Below are positions 1 to 7,611 of a stretch of 53,182 nucleotides of DNA, piece by piece. Both the position numbers and the translations under genes were made by a program. Origin of the DNA: CALRGE01 sp964360635 (lineage in GTDB: Bacteria > Patescibacteriota > Gracilibacteria > UBA1369 > 2-02-FULL-48-14). The stretch spans positions 1-53,182 of the forward strand of contig CAYHXO010000013.1 in assembly GCA_964360635.1 (NCBI GenBank), read 5' to 3'. Each line of letters opens with the position of its first letter. Positions within the stretch are counted from its first letter, which is position 1. The notes beneath the pieces were generated by a model. The model saw nothing but the letters and a program-made list of their open reading frames with translations, was not told the origin of the DNA and made no database searches.

Positions 1-62
1 TAAAAACACCTATGCAATCAATGAAGTGTTTCCAAGCTATTGACTAGAAAACGGGTCACACG

Positions 63-1097
63 CTAATCAACGTTTTTTCCCTTCAGTTTATGAACCAAAT
101 CAATCACCTGCACTCCTGCAAAATCGACATGCCCCCTCATCTGGATTCGAACTGAATTTCTAACACTTGTACTCGCATATTGAATTTTCGCATCAGGTAA
201 GCCAACCTCTCTTTCTATCGACTCCAACATACGACCCAAGGAAATTCTAGCATCTTCAGGAGCCTCCTTTGAAACAACATGTAAATGGCCTTCATCTTGC
301 TTAACAGCCTGCCAAGATTTTCTATTCTCCAAAAATGCCCTCGCCAAAGTGGCAGAAATACAAGGGTCAACAAGATTCGCTCTACCATGCACATCCCATG
401 CCTTCAAAACGGCATGCATATATGGACCTTCTGGCACTTTAGGAGTAGATAAAACATTTACCGCCCTTTCTACATATTTTTTTGAGGTCCTATCTTTCTT
501 CATATCAATTTCTCTAAAATACCCACTTTTAAAAGGTTTTGGTTTTTCAGTTCTTACAACCTCATCTTTTGCTATTTTAGAAAGTCTGGAAAGCCCACGA
601 GTGTAAGCCGGCCCCATCAAGGCGGTATAACCACTCTGCTCCCCCTTTTTACGTGGACTCAAAAAAGTCCCCAAGAACAGAGAATTTCTATCATGTGGAA
701 CAATCACAGCTTTAGCTGATAAGGAATCACTCGGAAGATCAGCATCTTCTTCAATTTGTTTAACCAATTCATCTATAGGCAATTCACCCGGATCTTCTTC
801 CGAATAATATATACCCTGATCACCTGCCGGAGGCTGAAGTAAAACCGCATTAATTTTTTTACCAAATTCCAAAGCACCGTTAACAATTGCCTCTGAAAGT
901 TTCATTTGACCCCACCTATCCAAATCTTTAACAATTTTTGTATATCCGCTCAAATCAAAGATAACTGTATATCCTTCAGAAAAAGTACTTACAGAAGCTT
1001 CACCAAGCAAACCGTCAGAGAGCTGTATAAACCTTGAATGGTCGTCCAAAGCGTGTCTATATACATCCGTCCATGGCAAACTTTCATTTTCGTACAT
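63..1097 (-). CDS. Nucleotidyl-cyclase-like (class III) domain protein
   Basis: 344 residues, cytoplasmic, no signal peptide or membrane segment. Residues 44-98 resemble the first half of a class III adenylate/guanylate cyclase domain: a beta strand ending in FDLSGYT (Asp48), a helix with KLSEAIVNGALEFG, and a second strand with AGDQGIYY (Asp93), the places where the two metal-binding aspartates would sit. The remaining 240 residues match nothing I recognise; they include basic stretches and a possible second alpha/beta domain (about 225-340). The family uses this fold for cyclic-nucleotide synthesis, but many degenerate members only bind or sense, so activity is unproven. The gene is transcribed divergently from hrcA-grpE, and its leader contains a 12-bp perfect palindrome. 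The ATG at 1097 is the first in frame and precedes a plausible N-terminus. It could also be an unrelated ferredoxin-like fold. Confidence 0.5.
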   Translation of the reverse strand: MYENESLPWTDVYRHALDDHSRFIQLSDGLLGEASVSTFSEGYTVIFDLSGYTKIVKDLDRWGQMKLSEAIVNGALEFGKKINAVLLQPPAGDQGIYYSEEDPGELPIDELVKQIEEDADLPSDSLSAKAVIVPHDRNSLFLGTFLSPRKKGEQSGYTALMGPAYTRGLSRLSKIAKDEVVRTEKPKPFKSGYFREIDMKKDRTSKKYVERAVNVLSTPKVPEGPYMHAVLKAWDVHGRANLVDPCISATLARAFLENRKSWQAVKQDEGHLHVVSKEAPEDARISLGRMLESIEREVGLPDAKIQYASTSVRNSVRIQMRGHVDFAGVQVIDLVHKLKGKNVD

Positions 1098-1116
1098 TGT
1101 GGTTTTTTTGGCTTAG

Positions 1117-1128
1117 CGAAGATCTTCG
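1117..1128. promoter_or_regulatory. 12-bp perfect palindrome between divergent genes
   Basis: CGAAGATCTTCG is its own reverse complement and lies in the 111-bp gap between the cyclase-like gene and hrcA. The flanks are partly symmetric too (CTTAG on the left, TGAG on the right). It could be an operator for either direction or a short RNA hairpin in the leader of the minus-strand gene. It is not a CIRCE element: the TTAGCACTC/GAGTGCTAA arms are absent. Confidence 0.4.
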
Positions 1129-1136
1129 TGAGAGGT

Positions 1137-1164
1137 ACTATACATGTTTTTTTGAATAAAGCAA
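1137..1164 (-). promoter_or_regulatory. Candidate sigma70-type promoter for the cyclase-like gene
   Basis: On the minus strand TTGCTT (1159-1164) and TATAGT (1137-1142) are separated by 16 nt. Transcription would start about 30 nt upstream of the ATG at 1097, placing the palindrome at 1117-1128 in the early leader. Found by eye only. Confidence 0.4.
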
Positions 1165-1172
1165 GCTCCCCT

Positions 1173-1201
1173 TTGCGAAAAACCGGAATTTAAAGTATAA
1201 A
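1173..1201 (+). promoter_or_regulatory. hrcA promoter, apparently leaderless
   Basis: TTGCGA (1173-1178), a 17-nt spacer and TATAAA (1196-1201) make a good sigma70-type promoter. Only 7 nt separate the -10 box from the ATG at 1209, so transcription should begin at or next to the start codon and leave no room for a ribosome binding site. Confidence 0.6.
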
Positions 1202-1208
1202 TATCGCG

Positions 1209-1928
1209 ATGGACAGAAAAAAACAAATTTTCAGCGCGATTGTGGAACATTTTATTGAGACTGCTCAACCAGTTGGCTCAAAAACAATAATAGTTAGCTA
1301 CAAATTCGATGTTTCTCCAGCAACAGTTAGAAACGACATGGCAGAACTTGAGGAAGAAGGATTAATTTTCCAACCTCACACTTCATCAGGACGCGTACCG
1401 ACAGATGCTGGCTACCGCCTTTATGTTGATGAACTCGCAGATTGGGATCGTGCAACAATAATCGCAAGTAAAAAAATTCATGAACTAAGAAAATCTCACC
1501 TAGCAGGAATTGTGAAGCAAAAAGTTCATGGTGCGGTAAAATTACTGTCAGAAGCAACGCCAAATATGGCATTCGCCACGATTCCGGAAAACAACAGAAC
1601 TTTTTTCATGGGCTTTTCAAAAATCTTACTTCAACCGGAATTCGCCATGGAACCAGTTCGAGCCAGCCAAGTTATGGAAGTAATTGAAGACGACCATGCC
1701 TTCTTAAAAGGCCTTGCTACACTCGACATCGGCAACGAGGTCAAAATCTTTATTGGCCAAGAGAATATTCTCCCGACAATCGAAAGTTGCTCACTAATAG
1801 TGACAAGTTACCAATATGAAGGCTATAAAGGATACATAGGAATCCTCGGGCCAAAACGAATGCCATACGCATACAACAACGCGGTGCTCAAAGAAATCCG
1901 CGACTTACTTAACTCAAATGAACTATGA
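1209..1928 (+). CDS. hrcA: Heat-inducible transcription repressor HrcA (short form)
   Basis: 239 residues. HrcA represses chaperone genes by binding the CIRCE operator and is inactivated when GroEL/DnaK-type chaperones are titrated by unfolded protein. The N-terminal winged helix is unmistakable (residues about 1-75: QPVGSKTI, SPATVRNDM, the turn HTSSGRVPTDAGYR). The C-terminal domain is shortened: typical HrcA is near 340 residues, so roughly 100 residues of the central/dimerisation region are missing, although the reading frame is intact and runs to a TGA stop overlapping grpE. First gene of an hrcA-grpE operon. No CIRCE lies upstream of it; the only CIRCE in the window is at dnaK, 19 kb away, the likely target. 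Confidence 0.93.
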   Translation: MDRKKQIFSAIVEHFIETAQPVGSKTIIVSYKFDVSPATVRNDMAELEEEGLIFQPHTSSGRVPTDAGYRLYVDELADWDRATIIASKKIHELRKSHLAGIVKQKVHGAVKLLSEATPNMAFATIPENNRTFFMGFSKILLQPEFAMEPVRASQVMEVIEDDHAFLKGLATLDIGNEVKIFIGQENILPTIESCSLIVTSYQYEGYKGYIGILGPKRMPYAYNNAVLKEIRDLLNSNEL

Positions 1929-2419
1929 CAGACGACAGCACACAAACAGATCAGACCGAAATCGAAAAATTACAGGCCGATTTTGCTAAGCTTCAAGACG
2001 AGCTTGCAGTGATGACGGATGCAGCCAAACGCACTCTCGCCGATTTTCAAAATTACAAACGTCGTGCAGAAGAAGATCGTGGTGAAATTCAAGTTTTCGC
2101 TAATATGCGCCTTCTTCAAGCCATTTTCCCTGTTATAGACAACCTGGCTCGCGCCTTCGAAGCCGTTCCAGCAGAACTGCAAAACAACGAATGGCTAAAA
2201 GGTGTTCAAGCAATCGAGAAAAACCTCCTCAGCGAACTCGAAAAACTAGGCCTTTCAGTGATTACAGAAATTGGCGTACAGGCAGATCCAAATAAACATG
2301 AAGTCGTACTACAAGCTCCCGGTCCACTTGGGCAAGTTCTACAGATTTTTGAAAAAGGCTACTCCTTCAACGGTCGCACAATCCGTCCAGCCAAAGTTCA
2401 GGTTGGAAGTGGAGAATAA
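1925..2419 (+). CDS. grpE: Nucleotide exchange factor GrpE
   Basis: 164 residues. GrpE releases ADP from DnaK and so resets the chaperone cycle; it is a cytoplasmic dimer. Visible parts are a charged N-terminal coiled coil (about 10-60, ending in LADFQNYKRRAEED), the four-helix region with FPVIDNLARAFE, and the C-terminal beta domain with HEVVLQ, GYSFNGRTIRPAKVQV and a terminal VGSGE. The length is normal for the family. Its ATG overlaps the hrcA stop in ATGA, implying translational coupling, which matters here because there is no Shine-Dalgarno sequence. No dnaJ follows; the next genes are an unrelated toxin-antitoxin pair. Confidence 0.95.
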   Translation: MTDDSTQTDQTEIEKLQADFAKLQDELAVMTDAAKRTLADFQNYKRRAEEDRGEIQVFANMRLLQAIFPVIDNLARAFEAVPAELQNNEWLKGVQAIEKNLLSELEKLGLSVITEIGVQADPNKHEVVLQAPGPLGQVLQIFEKGYSFNGRTIRPAKVQVGSGE

Positions 2420-2442
2420 GTGCACCCGCTGCACTATTAGCC

Positions 2443-2494
2443 TTGACCAGTGCACCTAATCGGGTGTAACATTTAGGGTGTAATAATTACACCC
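2443..2494 (+). promoter_or_regulatory. Promoter and palindromic operator of the toxin-antitoxin operon
   Basis: TTGACC (2443-2448) and TGTAAC (2465-2470) are 16 nt apart. Overlapping and just downstream are three copies of one half-site: GGGTGTAAC (2462-2470), GGGTGTAAT (2476-2484) and its inverse ATTACACCC (2486-2494). The last two form the 19-bp palindrome GGGTGTAATAATTACACCC, ending 5 nt before the antitoxin ATG. This is the usual arrangement for autorepression by a ribbon-helix-helix antitoxin bound to its toxin. Confidence 0.6.
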
Positions 2495-2499
2495 CCTAT

Positions 2500-2742
2500 A
2501 TGCTTACTTTATCAAAACGGAAGAAAACTAATTTCATGATTGATATACATGTTCTTCAAGAAATAAAAGAATTTATTCCTGATGGACAAAGAAGCGATTT
2601 CCTAAACGACTCAATTCAAAAAGGCTTGGAGGACTTTAGAAATAAAGTAGCATTTAATGGAATTAGAGAAATGCGGAAAAAAGCAAAATTAAAGATGACA
2701 ACTGAAGAATTCATTAAATTAAAAAATTATGGAAGAGAGTAA
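2500..2742 (+). CDS. Ribbon-helix-helix-type antitoxin (VapB-like)
   Basis: 80 residues. The N-terminal half (about 1-50) has the short strand followed by two helices expected of a ribbon-helix-helix DNA-binding domain (TNFMIDIHVLQEIKEF, then a helix with RSDFLNDSIQKGLEDF). The C-terminal basic helix (about 55-80) would wrap the toxin. It overlaps the PIN-domain gene by 14 bp and is preceded by a palindromic operator, which together identify the pair more firmly than the sequence alone. An alternative start at Met13 (FMIDIHV) would remove the basic N-terminus but keep the fold. The annotated ATG directly follows the operator, so I keep it. Confidence 0.7.
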   Translation: MLTLSKRKKTNFMIDIHVLQEIKEFIPDGQRSDFLNDSIQKGLEDFRNKVAFNGIREMRKKAKLKMTTEEFIKLKNYGRE

Positions 2743-3154
2743 ACTTCTAGTTATTGACGCATCAATCATCATAAAATGGCTATTAGAAGAAGAAAATGGC
2801 ATGGTTCAAGCGGAAAAAATACAAAATGATTTTATTGAAAGAGCAATAAAGATAGTTATACCTGGACATTGCTATTCTGAAGTAGCAAACACAATATCAA
2901 GAAAAGCACCTGATCTTGCTCTAAATTTTCTATCAAAATTGAAGGTCTCAATGATTCGAGAGCAAATGTTAAATATTTCAAAAATTACTTTGGCATTAGA
3001 ATTAATGACAAAATACCCAAAAATTTCTTTTTATGATGCAGCTTATCACGCACTCGCAATCAGTGAAGGCGCAACTTTTGTGACTGCGGATGAGAATTAC
3101 TACAAAACTGCGAAGGATACAGGAAACATTATGCTTCTCAAAGACTATTGCTAA
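2729..3154 (+). CDS. PIN-domain ribonuclease toxin, VapC family
   Basis: 141 residues, full PIN-domain length. The acidic residues that hold Mg2+ are in place: Asp10 in LLVIDASIIIKWLLEEE, Glu51 in HCYSEVANTI, Asp103 in SFYDAAYHALA and Asp121 in FVTADENYY. VapC toxins cleave tRNA or rRNA and stop translation until neutralised by VapB. The gene overlaps its antitoxin by 14 bp, so translation is coupled. All catalytic positions are intact, so the toxin should be active. Confidence 0.88.
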   Translation: MEESKLLVIDASIIIKWLLEEENGMVQAEKIQNDFIERAIKIVIPGHCYSEVANTISRKAPDLALNFLSKLKVSMIREQMLNISKITLALELMTKYPKISFYDAAYHALAISEGATFVTADENYYKTAKDTGNIMLLKDYC

Positions 3155-3184
3155 ACCTCTCCAACAGGTATAGGATCGCCCTCT

Positions 3185-3844
3185 ATGGAAACAGTAAGAC
3201 CCATCGACGTCGCAAAAAGGATAATAGAAAAAAGAGATGACCCGGAACTTGTTAAAACGGGTCTGGAAATTCTTAAGCTTTGCGCACAAAACCGCGACCT
3301 TATAAACAAAGCAACAAAGGGTGTAAAATTCGGAGATTTGATTGCTGATTTTGCCTTCAGAATTGAAACGGGTGCAGATGCAAGCACAGAGAATTTTCCT
3401 GAGTGGGCAGTTACTATAAAAAGCCATAGTTTAGATAGCAAGTTTCTTGTAAAACCGGAAGCCTCAACAAACAAGAAGAAACGAATCGAAGCCCGCTCAA
3501 GAGCAAACTCTATAACAGGTTCAATGGCAGGCATGATAATGCTTGTAGACAGTCTTTTTGAAATTGGATCAGATGAATTCACATTCGAAATTAGTGCCGA
3601 TGAAAGAGATATAAATCAATTGAGGTCAATCAAAGATCATGAAGGAACAAGAAGATTCCTTGAATTAGTAAATGATTTTTACAAATATCTACAAGGACTA
3701 ATAAAAAATCACGAAAGAGAAATAGACGGCCTCGATACACCAGCAAAAGAAGCCCTCAAGAAAAGACACTGGAAAAAACTGGTCGGTCTGAAAGATGATG
3801 CCAAAGAGATTATGCTAACTCTACCTGAAGAGCTCCTCGCCTAG
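3185..3844 (+). CDS. Hypothetical helical cytoplasmic protein
   Basis: 219 residues, not recognised. It is mostly alpha-helical and charged, with a lysine/arginine-rich middle (about residues 95-107) and a long helical C-terminal half; there is no signal peptide or membrane segment. A possible promoter, TTGCTA (3148-3153), 17 nt, TAGGAT (3171-3176), ends 8 nt before the ATG, so this mRNA may also lack a leader. It is convergent with the next gene and the two stop codons share the CTAG at 3841-3844. Nothing nearby suggests a function. Confidence 0.6.
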   Translation: METVRPIDVAKRIIEKRDDPELVKTGLEILKLCAQNRDLINKATKGVKFGDLIADFAFRIETGADASTENFPEWAVTIKSHSLDSKFLVKPEASTNKKKRIEARSRANSITGSMAGMIMLVDSLFEIGSDEFTFEISADERDINQLRSIKDHEGTRRFLELVNDFYKYLQGLIKNHEREIDGLDTPAKEALKKRHWKKLVGLKDDAKEIMLTLPEELLA

Positions 3845-6297
3845 TAATAGGTATAAGTCACAGACGCGCTATAGTAACCCGCCGTAACTTCATCAGGGAA
3901 TTTCACTTCAAGTATTGGAGCAATGTTCTCAATCTCAAGCTTTTTCATATCTTGTACAATTTCAGTGATATCAAAAATTGTACTACCAGCAACAGAGCCA
4001 CCCTCAACTCTCAAACCATTTAGAATCAAAACCGACGATGCAGGAATAACAACTTGTGAATCTTCTCCTTCAAACTTTCCAAGCGTGAAATAAATCTTAT
4101 CCGCCGCAACATCACTAACATTATCTAAATATGCAGTTTTTGTTTCACCAGCTGAAACATCATCAAACCTGATTTTACCATGTGCATAATTACTTGCGGG
4201 CGCTGTATTAAAATTATCGTAAAGTGTGAAAAGTGGAGTATCACTAAAGTCAAAATCCCTTTCCAAGTTGAACTGAGTTTTCATCACATCCACTCCGCCA
4301 AAAACATCGCTCACGGTCAATTCAATAGAAATATTCTTGTTATTTTTCACATATACATCAACTTCCTCCCCTGTTAAAGTCTCATTTAAACCTTGTTGAT
4401 GGTTACTGAAAAACCATTTAAATTTCAAAGAATCACCGTCGATATCGCTTGAAGCCGCTGCAGTAAAACTCAATTTAAGCCCATCAGGCGTTTCCTCAGA
4501 GCTCAACAATTGAAAGGAAGCTTTCGGTCTTGTATTCACAAAAATATTATCCTTGAATGGCGTAGAGTGAATTGAGAAGATCCAATCAGCTGAATCTTGA
4601 GTATCTTTTACAGCAACACTTTGAGTCCTAATTAAATTTTTTGCCGCCACCTCGCCCAACTTTGCAATACTGGAATAAACAGTATTCGCATACATCACAT
4701 TTTTAGGATCGTATGTGAAAGTTCCCAAAAGCGCAGACTTATACACAAAACTCATCCCAAAAGCAGTAGACCCAAGCTTTCTATTCAAATAAAGCAGTTT
4801 CCTTTGTTTTGCTGCAATAGCGCCTGAAAAATTCATCTGCTTAGTCCCAATCTGGAGTGCATAATTTGTTAGGGGAATCGCCTTGTCACTATTATTTGCA
4901 ATTTCAACTCCTGAAATAAATCTTGCGTCAGCAGGACCGGCCAAAAATACTTCAGATAAAGACAATGAATCAGGCTGAAAATCAGTAGAAACAGTAAATG
5001 CTGCATCTTTGCCACAATCAAGAGTTTTGAAACTTGAATCAGGCTGAATCGTAGGCTCGGAACTTACAATAGGATCAGGCAAATCTTCACAAATAATTTC
5101 CTGTGAATCACCAAGCGAAAAATCTTCAGACTTAGACGTTGAAACAAAATCCTCATCTCTTATCAGTTCAGTATTTTGAAGTAAGACATCAGTAAAGAAA
5201 TATTGCTCAAAACCATTCAAAGAATATTGAGCGGGAACTCTCAAATTTGATCCGCGCTTCGAATCCAGCTGGCTCAAAATCACGGAATTATCATCGACTG
5301 CCGGATTTTCTCTCGGATAGTAGAAATAAAGCAAAACCAATGAAAACAAAAACATCGATACTCCATAAATCAATGCATATTTCGGACTCTTCCTATATAT
5401 AAAGAATCCACCGACTCCAACCCCAACAAGAAGCAAGAAAATGAAAAGATAAAAATAAATGTGTGGAAAAAGAAAATAAGTCCCAAGTAAATTTTCAGTT
5501 TTTTCTCCATTCACATTTTCAAATTTAGAAAAAATTCTATACGAGCCAAAAGATTTCTCCAGTTTTATAATTTTCTCTACCGTTTCTCCTGGCATTAAAC
5601 CTATAGCTAAATCATCTATCACATTTGTGCCTGAAACCAATTTGTGACTACCTCTTAAGAAGGTATTGCCGGCATTTGTAAGTTTTAAATTGAATTCACT
5701 ATAAGTATCAGCATCCGCGTTACGAGTTAATTCAGATTTAAAGAGACCTGCAGCAGCTTCAGTCGCTGTTGATTTGATTTTAATTTTCACAGCAAACTTA
5801 CTTGTATCTGAAGAATTTTGAATTTTGACATAAATCGCTCCTGAAAAATCATTTGCAGGTGAAGCCACATTTGGCAAATTAATTTCAAAAGGAAGTTCCT
5901 GAACGGCACTTGCGGCAAGATCTACCGATTTGGGAACAGATGTCCATTTACCTATATGATATTGAGTATCTGCGGAGTAAGTCACCTGTCCTAAAGAATC
6001 GGAATATGCATCTTGAGTTAAAAAACTCAACTTTAGAGTTTGATCGGAAGTTAAATTGCTAAGATAAAATAAGTCTGAAAATTTCGCTCCGGGTGAATAT
6101 GCAAATTCATAAGTTTCCGTTTCCGCATTATAATTCGCACTCTTATCATTCGCACGCAATTCAAAAATTGGAGCTACATCTCCACCAAAACCCTCACCTT
6201 CAATCATTGAAGTAATTGAGCCTTCACCAGAAGCAAAAACCAAAGGAGAAAGCCCGAAAACAAGACTAAAAGAAATTAATAGGGCGATTTTCCTCAT
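3841..6297 (-). CDS. Multidomain surface protein: DUF916/WxLIP-like + membrane hairpin + lamin-tail-like + PKD-like
   Basis: 818 residues. In order: signal peptide (1-22, FGLSPLVFASG); a beta domain at about 60-175 resembling the DUF916 domain of WxL-interacting proteins (FAYSPGAKFSDLFYLSN, IGKW at 115-118, FSGAI at 151-155); a second beta domain (about 190-275); two membrane helices (278-300 and 306-327); an acidic linker; a lamin-tail-like domain (about 445-580, with the pattern ISGVEIANNSDKAIPLTNYAL); a PKD-like domain (590-677, ASSDIDGDSLKFKWFF); and a C-terminal beta domain ending in AGYYSASVTYTYY at the very last residue. The predicted topology puts both halves outside the cell. It lies head to head with the WxL-like gene at 6574 and shares its first domain with three proteins of that operon. 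Family names are by eye. Confidence 0.7.
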   Translation of the reverse strand: MRKIALLISFSLVFGLSPLVFASGEGSITSMIEGEGFGGDVAPIFELRANDKSANYNAETETYEFAYSPGAKFSDLFYLSNLTSDQTLKLSFLTQDAYSDSLGQVTYSADTQYHIGKWTSVPKSVDLAASAVQELPFEINLPNVASPANDFSGAIYVKIQNSSDTSKFAVKIKIKSTATEAAAGLFKSELTRNADADTYSEFNLKLTNAGNTFLRGSHKLVSGTNVIDDLAIGLMPGETVEKIIKLEKSFGSYRIFSKFENVNGEKTENLLGTYFLFPHIYFYLFIFLLLVGVGVGGFFIYRKSPKYALIYGVSMFLFSLVLLYFYYPRENPAVDDNSVILSQLDSKRGSNLRVPAQYSLNGFEQYFFTDVLLQNTELIRDEDFVSTSKSEDFSLGDSQEIICEDLPDPIVSSEPTIQPDSSFKTLDCGKDAAFTVSTDFQPDSLSLSEVFLAGPADARFISGVEIANNSDKAIPLTNYALQIGTKQMNFSGAIAAKQRKLLYLNRKLGSTAFGMSFVYKSALLGTFTYDPKNVMYANTVYSSIAKLGEVAAKNLIRTQSVAVKDTQDSADWIFSIHSTPFKDNIFVNTRPKASFQLLSSEETPDGLKLSFTAAASSDIDGDSLKFKWFFSNHQQGLNETLTGEEVDVYVKNNKNISIELTVSDVFGGVDVMKTQFNLERDFDFSDTPLFTLYDNFNTAPASNYAHGKIRFDDVSAGETKTAYLDNVSDVAADKIYFTLGKFEGEDSQVVIPASSVLILNGLRVEGGSVAGSTIFDITEIVQDMKKLEIENIAPILEVKFPDEVTAGYYSASVTYTYY

Positions 6298-6403
6298 CTA
6301 TGAACAAATTAAATGCCTAAAATTTTTAGCACAAAAAAACACTAATTGCACGTGGAATGTGGTGCTCTACTCTACTATAGAACCTGCGTTTAAGAAATAC
6401 AGA

Positions 6404-6432
6404 TTGACTAAGTTAAAAAAATGGGTTATGAT
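6404..6432 (+). promoter_or_regulatory. Strong promoter of the first WxL-like operon
   Basis: TTGACT (6404-6409), 17 nt, TATGAT (6427-6432) is one of the best promoters in the window. It gives a leader of about 135 nt before the ATG at 6574, unusually long for this genome, which contains the 20-bp palindrome at 6499-6518. Confidence 0.65.
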
Positions 6433-6498
6433 ACTCAGATCAATGAAAATTGATAAGTATAGATCCTTGAAAATTCGGTTTAACTTAGAGGACAATAT

Positions 6499-6518
6499 AT
6501 TAACTAGTACTAGTTAAT
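6499..6518. promoter_or_regulatory. 20-bp perfect palindrome in the leader of the WxL-like gene
   Basis: ATTAACTAGTACTAGTTAAT equals its reverse complement. A degenerate second copy of the core (CTAGAGTACTAGA) follows at about 6528-6540. As DNA it could be a dimeric operator 70 nt downstream of the promoter; as RNA it could form a stabilising hairpin. Confidence 0.5.
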
Positions 6519-6573
6519 TACTTAAAACTAGAGTACTAGATTTAAGTATTAATCCTTTAAACATTTTACAAAA

Positions 6574-7215
6574 ATGAAAAATAAAAAATTTACAGCAGTG
6601 GTAATTGGCGCGGCTCTATTAGCTAACATGTCAGTTTTCTCACTTGCTTCAGCTGCAACTTCAGCTTCAACACAAACTAACCAATCAGTAACCGCTGGTG
6701 CCTTATCAATTGATAATTCACCAACTATAGCTAACTTTGCTGCCGTTAACGTATCTGTTAGTGCCCAAAACACAAACACTAGAAGTACTGCCGTCCGAAT
6801 CTCAGACACTAGAGGTATCATCGGTGGGGGTGGTTTCACTCTAACACAAACAGCTAATGATTTCACTAACCCTGTAGTTAATAAATCAATAGGTGTCGCA
6901 AATCTTACAGTAAGTAGCAGTGGTATAAGCGACAGAGTAGCGGTATCCGGCTCAGACTGTACAAATGATAATAATACTGGATTGGGTGCTAACTCAACCT
7001 CAATGACATTCTCAGCAACAGCTGGTGGTGCTATGGATGGAGGAACTCCGGCAATTTATAGTTCTGATCCTAAGAATCTTGTAAATGCCCCTGCATCAGC
7101 TGCAGGTACATCAAGAGTATTAACATGTGATGTTTTCTCTCAAATGGATTTAGTTGTACCAGCTTTCACTGCAGGTGCGACTTATACATCGACAGTAGTG
7201 TTCAGTATTCAATAA
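6574..7215 (+). CDS. Secreted WxL-like domain protein 1 (Trp replaced by Phe)
   Basis: 213 residues: signal peptide (1-27, ending SLASAA), then a single all-beta domain. It follows the order of a WxL domain: AGALSI (41-46), RISDTRG (75-81, matching the V-T-D-x-R-G motif of WxL domains), GGGGFTLT (84-91, where WxL has GWxL) and a C-terminal amphipathic strand DLVVPAFTAGATYTSTVVF followed by SIQ (WxL: GTYTxTLTWTL). Phe takes the place of both signature Trp residues. Two cysteines (129, 185) could form a disulfide. WxL domains attach non-covalently to the peptidoglycan of Gram-positive bacteria; that this one does so is inference. First gene of an operon with three WxLIP-like partners; a close paralogue is at 14940-15500 and also ends in FSIQ. 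The strong promoter and small size suggest an abundant surface protein. Confidence 0.7.
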   Translation: MKNKKFTAVVIGAALLANMSVFSLASAATSASTQTNQSVTAGALSIDNSPTIANFAAVNVSVSAQNTNTRSTAVRISDTRGIIGGGGFTLTQTANDFTNPVVNKSIGVANLTVSSSGISDRVAVSGSDCTNDNNTGLGANSTSMTFSATAGGAMDGGTPAIYSSDPKNLVNAPASAAGTSRVLTCDVFSQMDLVVPAFTAGATYTSTVVFSIQ

Positions 7216-7270
7216 CACAAATTCAAATTTCATTGATCAAACAGCTCTCTAAGTTAAACCGATTTCATAT

Positions 7271-7327
7271 AAAACTATTGAGTCTCTTGTAGAGTACAGG
7301 TACTCTGAAAAAGACAAAATAGTTTTT
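7271..7327 (+). terminator. Nested hairpin followed by T run (attenuator or terminator)
   Basis: Outer arms AAAACTATT (7271-7279) and AATAGTTTT (7318-7326) enclose an inner perfect hairpin AGAGTAC-AG-GTACTCT (7291-7306); the outer 3' arm runs into TTTTT. It sits 55 nt after the WxL-like gene and 27 nt before the next, so partial termination here would make the first gene much more highly expressed than the rest of the operon. Confidence 0.5.
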
Positions 7328-7353
7328 AAAAAATCATTTAAACTAACACAATT

Positions 7354-7596
7354 ATGATTAAGTCAGTATTGGTAGCAATGTTTGTTTCGGTTCTATCTTT
7401 CACAATAATGATAGGAGTTCGCACATTTACCCAAAAGAATGCAGAATCTTCAGTTGCTCTGGCCAGTGAGAGCGGTGGAGAAGTAATATTGAGTAAAAAC
7501 CAAGAATACAATATCTTATTAGGCAAAGACGGCTCTATGATAGAAGCTGAATCTTCAGGAAATCCAGCAATAGATACTTCTAACTTTAAATACTAA
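7354..7596 (+). CDS. Small membrane-anchored or secreted protein
   Basis: 80 residues, not recognised. Residues 1-22 are a hydrophobic signal/anchor helix (SVLVAMFVSVLSFTIMIGV), and the rest is a short polar extracellular tail without cysteines or an LPXTG motif. It sits between the WxL-like gene and the first WxLIP-like gene, 15 nt from the latter, so it is probably part of the same surface complex. Firmicute WxL clusters often also encode one small surface protein; equivalence is only positional. Confidence 0.6.
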   Translation: MIKSVLVAMFVSVLSFTIMIGVRTFTQKNAESSVALASESGGEVILSKNQEYNILLGKDGSMIEAESSGNPAIDTSNFKY

Positions 7597-7611
7597 TCGC
7601 CACAAACCATC

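Noticed and set aside
1097..1209. A CIRCE operator upstream of hrcA
   Set aside because: The only symmetric sequence is CGAAGATCTTCG; the TTAGCACTC/GAGTGCTAA arms with a 9-nt spacer are not there.
7338..7526. A minus-strand frame opposite the small membrane protein
   Set aside because: It has no signal or domain, and the plus-strand frame has a clear hydrophobic N-terminus and fits the operon.
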